This document shows, one piece after another, positions 1-5,206 of a stretch of DNA of 5,906 bases. Origin of the DNA: Nitrospira sp. (lineage in GTDB: Bacteria > Nitrospirota > Nitrospiria > Nitrospirales > Nitrospiraceae); contig JAAUPT010000127.1 in NCBI GenBank assembly GCA_012032965.1, forward strand, positions 1 through 5,906, given 5' to 3'. Numbering within the stretch: the stretch's first letter is position 1; each line of letters opens with the position of its first letter. The notes beneath the pieces were generated by a model. It saw only the letters and a list, made by a program, of their open reading frames with translations, ran no database searches and was not told the DNA's origin. Position numbers and translations under genes: made by a program.

Positions 1-535
1 TGAACGTTCCCCTCATCTTGTCGTGATCCACGGAGAGATAGTCGGGCACATCCCGTTCCGGCGACTGGGCTGACTCAAGCACCATCGGAACCTCGCGGGA
101 TTTTTCCCGAACTTCGATGACGTCCCCATCTCGAACCAGAAACGATGGAATGTTGACCCGTCGGCCATTGACCTTGATGTGTCCATGATTGACGAACTGC
201 CGGGCCGAGAAAACCGTCGGAACAAACTTCATCCGATAAACCACGGCATCGAGCCGACGCTCGAGAATACCGATCAGGTTTTCCGATGTATCTCCGCGGC
301 GCCTTACGGCTTCTTCGTAATATCTGTGAAACTGTTTTTCGCTGATATTTCCGTAATACCCCTTGAGCTTCTGCTTTGCCATCAGCTGCGTACCATAGTC
401 GGTGGGCTTCCGGCGCCGCTGGCCATGCACTCCCGGCCCATAATCGCGTACGTTAATGGGGCTTTTGGGCCGCCCCCACAAGTTGACGCCAAGGCGGCGG
501 TTAATTTTGTACTTTGCTTTCAGCCGTTTTGTCAT
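1..535 (-). CDS. rpsD: 30S ribosomal protein S4 (3' end cut by window)
   Basis: S4 binds 16S rRNA early in 30S assembly and acts in the cytoplasm in translation. The minus-strand frame from ATG at 535 reads 178 codons without interruption, beginning [16 protein letters not shown] and including [32 protein letters not shown] and the RNA-binding S4 domain (about residues 93-155, with [14 protein letters not shown] and [10 protein letters not shown]). The family is about 205 residues, so roughly 27 C-terminal residues lie left of the window. The N-terminal zinc cysteines found in some S4 proteins are absent, which fits the alphaproteobacterial form. The start is the family start; upstream only a weak purine stretch (GAAAGA at 545-550) serves as ribosome site. 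It stands alone with its own promoter and, unlike its neighbours, has no frameshift in the visible part. Confidence 0.97.
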   Translation of the reverse strand, partial: MTKRLKAKYKINRRLGVNLWGRPKSPINVRDYGPGVHGQRRRKPTDYGTQLMAKQKLKGYYGNISEKQFHRYYEEAVRRRGDTSENLIGILERRLDAVVYRMKFVPTVFSARQFVNHGHIKVNGRRVNIPSFLVRDGDVIEVREKSREVPMVLESAQSPERDVPDYLSVDHDKMRGTF

Positions 536-574
536 CGTCCATGATCTTTCAAATTCTGATATTGGTGTTGTTGT

Positions 575-593
575 CCCGGTAGGCCCATACGGG
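575..593 (-). promoter_or_regulatory. Small hairpin in the rpsD 5' leader
   Basis: Between the predicted transcription start (about 624) and the rpsD ATG lies an inverted repeat: CCC-bulge-GTA at 575-581 pairs with TACGGG at 588-593 around a six-base loop. S4 is a known translational autoregulator in some bacteria, so a leader structure is of possible interest, but this stem is short and resembles no leader motif I can name. The call is structural only. Confidence 0.25.
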
Positions 594-630
594 CGGGGAT
601 ACGCTCCCACGTTCCCAGGAATGGCGGCGG

Positions 631-658
631 AGTATAAGAATAAGGCGGCGGATGTCAA
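631..658 (-). promoter_or_regulatory. Sigma-70-type promoter of rpsD
   Basis: On the minus strand a perfect -35 box TTGACA (653-658) is followed after 16 bases by TATACT (631-636), five of six matches to the -10 consensus. Transcription would start near 624, giving an 89-base leader before the rpsD ATG at 535. The strength suits a ribosomal protein gene. It lies downstream of the HNH stop codon at 688, so rpsD need not be cotranscribed with that gene. Confidence 0.7.
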
Positions 659-687
659 AGCGCGCGGCGCCGATTGATGAAAGTCGG

Positions 688-1239
688 TTAGAACGGTTCC
701 AGTTCGGTATCCCAATAGAGGAAATCCCGCCAACTTTCGTGAAGGTGATTGGGCGGAAAGCGCGGCCGTTCCTTTGAAGCTCATGCGCCGTCGGTTCATA
801 GGGGAACCGCAAGGGATACATGTCCGCTTCGCTGGGAAGTTTATGCGCCTTGCTCAAGTTGCAAGGTTCACACGCCCGCGACGACATTGGTCCAAACCGT
901 TTTCCCCCCGGCGACCCTCGGCACCACGTGGTCAAAGGTCAATCGCTCCGCCGCCAGTTCCTCTCCGCAGTACTGACAAGCGAATGCATCCCGAAGGAAG
1001 ACGTTAAAACGGGTGAAGGCAGGCCTGCGTGAGGTTGGAACATATTGCTTCAACGCAATCACACTCGGTAATCGCATCTCGCGACTTGGCGAGCGCACTA
1101 GCCTCTCGTACTCGGAAACCACGTTCACGCGGCTAAGAAAAACCGCCTTTACCGCATCCTGCCAGCTCCAAAGAGACAGCGGAAAGTAGTTCAGAGGCCG
1201 GAAATCCGCGTTAAGAACCAGAGCCGGGAAGTTGTTCAT
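688..1239 (-). CDS. HNH endonuclease, interrupted by two compensating frameshifts
   Basis: A predicted metal-dependent DNA endonuclease of the HNH family. Reading from ATG at 1239, the frame gives an N-terminal region with the family signature [20 protein letters not shown], then a zinc-binding CQYC (C88, C91), the HNH core with DH at 103-104 and N118, and a second zinc pair C123/C126 in CEPCN. Two single-base indels break it. An extra G in the GGG run at 875-877 sends the frame to a stop just after VVA, and a missing base near 748-757 restores an ending of the form [17 protein letters not shown]. Corrected length is 183 residues, normal for the family. ATG at 1239 has a weak GGGA ribosome site; a TTG/GTG or ATG further upstream would add residues unlike the family. 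The family is common on alphaproteobacterial chromosomes, where its biological role is uncertain to me. Because the two errors cancel and all motifs survive, sequencing error seems likelier than a pseudogene. Confidence 0.9.
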
Positions 1240-1283
1240 GGCAGTCCCGCAACGTTCGTTCTCCTGAGCACGGGTGCACACTA

Positions 1284-1487
1284 CTACATATTGTGTGAAT
1301 TCGCCAAACACTCACTTTGTGAAGAATTCTTTAAGGCTTGCGCGGCTCTCCGATGTTCCAGTCGTTCCTTGACTGCATCGACCTTCTCCGAAGTTTGCGG
1401 AAGCCGCTTCCGCCACACCGACATGGGTGCGAGCGCCCCTCGAGAGCCATCCAACCCCATGACCAGCGACATCGCGGCGCTTGTCAC
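1284..1487 (-). CDS. Weak small ORF, hypothetical (67 residues)
   Basis: This ORF sits within the 301-base gap 1240-1540, between the HTH-S24 regulator and the HNH gene and in the same direction. It starts at GTG 1487, with internal ATGs, for example at 1424. The C-terminal half (VWRKRLPQTSEKVDAVKERL onward) is helical and charged and looks more protein-like than the antisense frame. I see no convincing ribosome site and recognise no family. The rest of the gap holds a perfect 7-bp inverted repeat (1397-1413) and a run of seven A on the plus strand (1494-1500), but no clear terminator, promoter or RNA gene. It may equally be untranslated. Confidence 0.2.
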   Translation of the reverse strand: MTSAAMSLVMGLDGSRGALAPMSVWRKRLPQTSEKVDAVKERLEHRRAAQALKNSSQSECLANSHNM

Positions 1488-1540
1488 TTACGGAAAAAAA
1501 CCCAAACCAATCAACAAGACCGTGAGAAAAGATCACCTAT

Positions 1541-2172
1541 CTATTGGCTGGCCCAAGTGATTCTGGCGATCCATTCGACGTCTTCAACCGGCAGAATTCT
1601 GTCTTCATGCTCGGGGTTTAGAGACTTCAGCTCATATTTGTGCGCGGTACTCCGCCGAAGGAGTTTTGCCATAACTTCGCCGTCACGAGTCTTGAGCACG
1701 ACTCGGTCGCCCCGCCTGATATTGGCGTGAGGAGAGACGATGACAATATCGCCGTCGCGGTACACTGGCTCCATGCTCTCGCCACTGATTTCCAAGGCGT
1801 ACGCATGGGGGTCACCGACATCAGGAAACGGAATTTCATCCCAGCCCGCGCCCGTGGGATATCCGGCATCGTCAAAAAAACCTTCAGATCCAGCCTGCGC
1901 ATAGCCGATGACGGGTATGTTTTTAAATATTTTGCTTACAGATCCGTCATCAATATAAGACAAAACTCCCCGATGTTGGAATTCGTCGCATCCAATATTT
2001 TTGAGATGCTCTCGGTGCTCGGCCACCTGAGCTTACCTTCTCGAGTTGTTCGTTTGCTTTTATTGAATGTAGTTGGGTCGAGCCCAGAGCGGCGGGCAAG
2101 ACCCGACGCGGACATCCCATGCTCTCGTGCGAGATGATCGATTGCGCGCCAAATGTCAGAATGCCTTAACAT
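1541..2172 (-). CDS. LexA-like HTH transcriptional regulator with S24 peptidase domain, one frameshift
   Basis: A DNA-binding repressor of the XRE/S24 type, expected to self-cleave like LexA or phage CI. Residues 1-70 form the helix-turn-helix part (SASGLARRSGLDPTTFNKSK, then RWPSTESISKIL). A base is missing in the T run (plus-strand AAAA, 1962-1965), and the frame resumes at LSYIDDGS. Residues about 85-210 form the S24 domain. The probable nucleophile is S133 in SGESMEP and the general base is K170 in GEVMAK; their spacing of 37 equals that of Ser119/Lys156 in LexA. An Ala-Gly pair (A94-G95 in YAQAGSEG) sits where the self-cleavage site is expected. Corrected length is 210 residues and the stop is TAG at 1541-1543. 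ATG 2172 has no Shine-Dalgarno sequence. This type is common as a conserved alphaproteobacterial chromosomal gene, so it may be host rather than prophage, even though it faces phage genes. DNA target and signal are unknown. Confidence 0.93.
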
Positions 2173-2183
2173 GGGAACATTGT

Positions 2184-2189
2184 CTTATA
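2184..2189 (-). promoter_or_regulatory. Possible -10 box of the HTH-S24 regulator, near-leaderless start
   Basis: On the minus strand TATAAG lies 11 bases before the regulator's ATG (2172). A start six or seven bases downstream would leave only a few bases of leader, which would explain the missing Shine-Dalgarno sequence. I could not find a good matching -35 box, so the call is weak. Confidence 0.25.
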
Positions 2190-2230
2190 AAATCACTGCT
2201 GTTGCACTAGGAACATATGCTAATATCAAT

Positions 2231-2258
2231 TTGACAAAGGTTATAAATCCTATATAAT
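2231..2258 (+). promoter_or_regulatory. Perfect consensus sigma-70 promoter, rightward
   Basis: TTGACA (2231-2236) and TATAAT (2253-2258) both match the consensus exactly with a 16-base spacer, and the surroundings are AT-rich in an otherwise GC-rich window. Transcription would begin near 2265, reading a 195-base leader and then the gene at 2460 and possibly the phage block. Such a strong unaided promoter normally needs repression, consistent with the palindrome over its -10 box and the divergent repressor gene. Confidence 0.8.
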
Positions 2259-2261
2259 AGG
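2249..2261. promoter_or_regulatory. Palindrome over the rightward -10 box, candidate operator
   Basis: CCTAT-ATA-ATAGG is a perfect 5-bp inverted repeat with a three-base centre. It overlaps the whole TATAAT box of the rightward promoter, so a bound protein would block RNA polymerase. The HTH-S24 regulator encoded next door is the obvious candidate ligand. The element is short and AT-rich, so chance is possible. Confidence 0.4.
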
Positions 2262-2264
2262 AAC

Positions 2265-2459
2265 TATTGCAGCTTCGTCGATCTTGGCAAGGAAGGTTGA
2301 TTTGCCGCGAGGCGGGATTCTAGGCGGCAAGCACCTGAACTTTCCCGAAGCATTTGGTGTTTGGGTTTGCCCCTTGGGGACCCGGCATCCCGGCGGCGGT
2401 CTTGGCGACCGTGGGGTGAATCGTTGCGGCGTATAACGGCGAGGGAGGGAAATTACCGA
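2265..2459 (+). other. Hairpin-rich leader or possible small RNA, no recognised gene
   Basis: This stretch follows the consensus promoter and precedes the first rightward gene. Plus-strand translation gives arginine-rich or stop-broken text unlike protein. Visible inverted repeats are TTGCCGC/GCGGCAA (2302-2308 with 2324-2330), CCCC/GGGG (2370-2379) and CGGTC/GACCG (2397-2411). No U-run terminator follows them. It matches no RNA family I can recall. It may be simply a long untranslated leader. Confidence 0.35.
2442..2450 (+). promoter_or_regulatory. Ribosome binding site that favours the GTG 2460 start
   Basis: GGGAGGGA is a strong Shine-Dalgarno match, ending about 9-11 bases before GTG at 2460. 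It is the reason for choosing that start over TTG 2361 and ATG 2544 in the same frame. Confidence 0.5.
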
Positions 2460-2918
2460 GTGAGGATTTGTGAGGCCGATACCGAGCCCTCGGTTCCCGA
2501 ATGCTGCCTCACAACGACGAATTCCGTCGCTCTTGTCGTATTCATGGGGGATGTGAGCATCCGTTGGGCAAAACTTCTCCGTCCGGGATTCCGTCACTGC
2601 TTCATGGTTGTCGGGCGGCAAGATTGCTGGGTTATCTTCGACCCAATGTCAAACTTCACCAACCTAGGTTCTTTTTCCGGACCCACTATCGACGACGTCG
2701 CGGAGTGGTATCGCCAGCTCGGGTTTACGGTCATCAAGACGCCTATTCGGAGAGAGGGGCCGCCATCCGCAGAGTGGCGACCCCATACTTGCGTCGAGGC
2801 AGTCAAGCGGGTTCTTGGCGTTCGCGCGCCATGGGTGATCACGCCATGGCAGCTTTATCGATACATTCTAGGAGAAGAGCGCAGAAACGCCTTGACATCG
2901 ACCCATAAAAAGGAATAA
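2460..2918 (+). CDS. Phage-associated hypothetical protein, possible permuted papain-like fold
   Basis: A 152-residue protein of unproven function. I recall similar proteins beside portal genes in alphaproteobacterial prophages. Visible features are GDVSIRWAKLLRPGFRHCF with His46, a strand ending in WVIFDPMSN (58-65), HTCVEAVKRVLGV with Cys111 (109-121) and TPWQLYRYI (128-136). The order His, then acidic/Asp turn, then Cys at a helix start followed by a P..LY motif resembles the circularly permuted NlpC/P60 (YiiX-like) papain fold, which would suggest a cysteine hydrolase. That is inference from pattern alone. Start: GTG 2460 has a strong ribosome site; the conserved part begins only near residue 23, so ATG 2544 is a second choice, and an upstream indel could hide the true start. 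The gene lies first after the consensus promoter and 90 bases before the next phage gene. Confidence 0.75.
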   Translation: MRICEADTEPSVPECCLTTTNSVALVVFMGDVSIRWAKLLRPGFRHCFMVVGRQDCWVIFDPMSNFTNLGSFSGPTIDDVAEWYRQLGFTVIKTPIRREGPPSAEWRPHTCVEAVKRVLGVRAPWVITPWQLYRYILGEERRNALTSTHKKE

Positions 2919-2921
2919 AAT
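2892..2921 (+). promoter_or_regulatory. Possible internal promoter for the portal block
   Basis: TTGACA (2892-2897) is followed after 18 bases by TAAAAT (2916-2921), five of six to consensus. It overlaps the last codons and stop of the preceding gene. Transcription from near 2928 would feed the small phage gene at 3009 and the portal gene. The TTGACA is also coding (Leu-Thr), so chance is possible. Confidence 0.45.
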
Positions 2922-3008
2922 CCTTACAACAAACATGGCACATATTCCCGCGTTCACCGGCCAGGCCGCTCCGACACCTGCGATCATCACCTCAGTTCAG
3001 GAACTTTT

Positions 3009-3266
3009 ATGGCCACTCATCTGATCCCGGTCATCGGCAAGGCACTCTTCAGCGCTCCGCCGCCAGACACCCCCTCTGACAAAGCGCACCCAGAACCTTC
3101 AAAAAATTCGGCGCAGAAAATGGAAGGGGACTTGGAACGGGAACGCAGGTTGGAGGCACTTCGTCGAAGACGGCGCGGCATCGCGGGCACAATCGCAACT
3201 TCTCCGCGCGGGTTCCTCGCACCCTACGAAACGGCGCCAAATCGAATCAGCCTTCTTGGAGAATAG
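3009..3266 (+). CDS. Small basic phage protein upstream of portal
   Basis: An 85-residue protein with a proline-rich N-terminal half (APPPDTPSDK), a charged helix with five arginines (residues 52-56) and the C-terminal pattern RRG.....TSPRG followed by a short tail ending SLLGE. I recall short proteins with the pattern RRG..(T)ILTSP.G....LLG just before or after portal genes in alphaproteobacterial phages; they have no assigned function. ATG 3009 is preceded by AGGAAC about six bases away. Its stop codon is two bases before the portal ATG, which implies cotranscription and translational coupling. There is no signal peptide or membrane segment. The intergenic stretch 2919-3008 holds no other convincing gene. 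Confidence 0.8.
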   Translation: MATHLIPVIGKALFSAPPPDTPSDKAHPEPSKNSAQKMEGDLERERRLEALRRRRRGIAGTIATSPRGFLAPYETAPNRISLLGE

Positions 3267-3268
3267 GT

Positions 3269-4748
3269 ATGTCCCATCTTACGCCGAAAGACGCCGTCGA
3301 GCGCTATAGACGAGCCAAGGAGCGGAGAACCGCCTGGGAGAGTCATTGGGAGGAGTGCTATGAATATTGTCTTCCTCACAGAGACGCCGGATTGCGCCGC
3401 GGTACCCCGGGAGGGAAGAGGGGTGACAAGATTTCGATGGGACCGCGCCTGACGCGGTAGATCAGTTGGCCGCCAGCTTGATGGCGCAACTGACCCCCCC
3501 TTGGACGCACTGGCTCGGTTTTTCGGTTGGTCCAGACGCCGGCGAGTTAGATCGCCAGGAACTCGCCATCGAACTGGAGAAGTCGACGGCGATCCTGCAA
3601 TCGCATTTCGATCGCTCGAACTTCGCTGTTGAAATCCACCAATGCTATTTGGATCTCGTGACTGCTGGAACAGCATCCCTCCTGCTCGAGGAGGCGGCCC
3701 CGGGGGAGAGGTCGGCCCTGCGGTTCACGGCGGTTCCATTGGCTCAAGTGGTCCTGGAGGAAGGAGCATCGGGCCGCCTCGATACGACGTTCCGTCGCAG
3801 CGAAATGACCGGACAGCAATTGCTCGCTCGATTTCCTTCCGCCGCAAACCTGGAAGGCTTAATGCGGCGGTTGCAAAATGACTATGACGCCCGAGTGGCG
3901 ATCATCGAAGCGGTCGTACCCAGCGACTTCGGCTATTCCTATCTTGCCGTGACGGAAGACGACACCCAATCACCAGATAGCCCTACCGTGTTGGCGGAAG
4001 GGCGATTTTCAACCTCGCCATTCATCAATTTCCGCTGGCTGAAAGCGCCAGGTGAGACATACGGTCGTTCACCTGTCATGAAGGCGTTGCCCGACATCAA
4101 GACCGCCAACAAGGTCGTCGAACTCGTGCTGAAAAACGCTTCCATCGCCGTAACCGGTATCTGGCAAGTCGACGACGATGGCGTCATCAATCCGGCAACC
4201 ATCAAACTGGCACCTGGCACGATTATTCCCAAGGCCGTGGCTCCGCCGGCCTGAGACCTCTCGAGGCACCAGGACGCTTCGACGTTTCGCAACTCATCCT
4301 GGAGCAGTTGCGATCAAGGATCCTCAAGGCCCTGCTTGTGGATCAATTGGGACAGGTCAATGGCCCGAGAATGACGGCCACCGAGGTTGTCGAGCGGGCC
4401 GCCGAGATGGCTCGAATTTTGGGTGCGACGTACGGTCGACTGCAGTCAGAAATGCTCACCCCGTTGATGAACCGAGCGCAGGGAATTCTCGCAAGACGGG
4501 GCGAAATCCTGGACTTGCCCATAGACGACGGAATTGTGAGCCTCGACTACAAATCGCCACAGGCACGGTATCAAGCCCAACAAGACATTCAAAGCACGAT
4601 GGTTTGGCTCGACGCCGTAAAGGCCATGGGACCAGAAGCCTTGTTGGCCGTGGATCAGCCACGGGTCGCGGCATGGCTCGGCCGAGCCCTGGGGGTGCCG
4701 GAGGAATTGATCCGGGGCACCTCGTCCCCGGCGGCCATCGGGAGATGA
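3269..4748 (+). CDS. Phage portal protein (podovirus/T7-type head-tail connector), two or three frameshifts
   Basis: The portal forms the dodecameric ring at one capsid vertex through which DNA is packaged and ejected. From ATG 3269 (GGAGAA ribosome site) the protein begins with AVERYRRAKERRTAWESHW and ECYEYCLP, typical of the T7-like portal family. Further matches are FDGTAPDAVDQLAASLMAQL (55-74), SHFDRSNFAVEIHQ, FTAVPLAQVVLEEG, GETYGRSPVMKALPDIKTAN (from residue 262) and a C-terminal helical part. One T is missing at 3432-3434 (KI|FDGTAP) and one G at 4239-4240 (PKAV|GSAGLRPLEAPG); without correction the gene appears as three fragments. Corrected length is 493 residues to the TGA at 4746-4748. 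One further shift near 4740 would extend it to 4884 and 538 residues, close to the 536 of T7. All signature motifs survive, so sequencing error is the simplest cause. Confidence 0.92.
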
Positions 4749-4884
4749 ATTTGTCGATGCCCTGGTAAACAGTCTTCCGGATTTGTCAGGGACGCTCAAA
4801 CAAACGTCGATTGGTCCGGTGGGGATCCTTCCCTTGGATGACGGTGCCACTGCTTCCGCGGAGCCCGGTAATGTCGGACCTTGA
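4749..4884 (+). other. Open tract, probable C-terminal end of the portal in a shifted frame
   Basis: After the apparent portal stop, another frame stays open to TGA 4882-4884, reading GDEFVDALVNSLPDLSGTLK and on to EPGNVGP, with codon choice like that of the neighbours. It has no start codon with a ribosome site. Removing one G from the GGG at 4740-4742 joins it to the portal (PAAIG|DEFVDAL). The extended portal would overlap the next start (4871) by 14 bases, normal in phage operons. I could not compare it with homologues, so the link stays tentative. Confidence 0.45.
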
Positions 4885-5206
4885 TTTGGGATGGGCGTGG
4901 TTTGAAACGGACTCCGCGTCAGACGTTCACGCAACACCGAACTTCGATCGCGACCTTGCGAACGTTTATGCAAGATGCTTTTCGGGTGAGAGCGGGTTGG
5001 AAGTGTTGAGGCACCTGAAATCCATAACCCACTCCCGAGTGCTTGGTCCCGGCGCCTCTGATGCCTTGCTAAGACACGTGGAAGGGCAAAGGCAACTGGT
5101 CGCACACATCATCTCTCTCGCGGAACATGGCCGAAGTCGTGGTCCGGCCGATGACCAGCTTCCCACGCGAAACGGTCCCAAAATCATGGAGAACACCGAT
5201 GACTGA
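4871..5206 (+). CDS. Bbp19-like phage protein
   Basis: A 111-residue protein whose core (about residues 32-82) reads VYARCFSGESGLEVLRHLK, then SRVLGPGASDALLRHVEG and QRQLVAHI. This matches my memory of the short family named after Bbp19 of Bordetella phage BPP-1, found between portal and scaffold genes; its exact role is not known to me. ATG 4871 has GGAG seven bases upstream. The same frame is open further left, to 4811, but those residues are unlike the family. The C-terminal tail after residue 87 is polar and probably flexible. It ends eight bases past the start of the next gene, so the two are translationally coupled. No frameshift is seen. Confidence 0.82.
   Translation: MSDLDLGWAWFETDSASDVHATPNFDRDLANVYARCFSGESGLEVLRHLKSITHSRVLGPGASDALLRHVEGQRQLVAHIISLAEHGRSRGPADDQLPTRNGPKIMENTDD

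Larger units (their letters stand above)
2171..2270. repeat. Three GGAAC-type direct repeats in the divergent control region
   Basis: The plus strand carries three similar elements: TGGGAACATTG (2172-2182), TAGGAACATATG (2208-2219) and TAGGAACTATTG (2258-2269). The GGAAC cores start at 2174, 2210 and 2260. One lies next to the regulator's start codon, one between the two promoters, and one at the start of the rightward transcript. The placement suits operator sites of the adjacent HTH regulator. The spacings (36 and 50 bases) are not whole multiples of one another, and no binding data exist, so this is a hypothesis. Confidence 0.35.

Noticed and set aside
748..877. Programmed ribosomal frameshifting in the HNH gene
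   Set aside because: No slippery heptamer or downstream pseudoknot is evident, and a deletion and an insertion would both be needed; unrelated genes show the same kind of lesions.
1397..1413. Perfect 7-bp inverted repeat as a transcription terminator
   Set aside because: No T run follows it on either strand; it probably arises by chance within GC-rich sequence.
1240..1540. tRNA gene or attachment site in the gap
   Set aside because: I find no T-arm GGTTCGA-type sequence and no cloverleaf or integrase-linked repeat.
2308..2319. 12-base match CGAGGCGGGATT shared with 5491-5502, as a possible att or duplication remnant
   Set aside because: The flanks do not match and the second copy is ordinary scaffold coding sequence; chance similarity is likely.
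2250..2621. Minus-strand ORF across the control region and start of the 2460 gene
   Set aside because: It runs through the consensus promoter and opposite conserved coding sequence, with proline/arginine-rich shadow composition.
2935..3024. A 29-codon ATG ORF between the 2460 gene and the small phage gene
   Set aside because: No properly spaced ribosome site, overlaps the better-supported start at 3009, and the peptide resembles nothing I know.
4446..5105. A 219-codon minus-strand ORF
   Set aside because: It is antisense to the portal, its extension and the Bbp19-like gene, all of which have family motifs; composition is that of a shadow frame.
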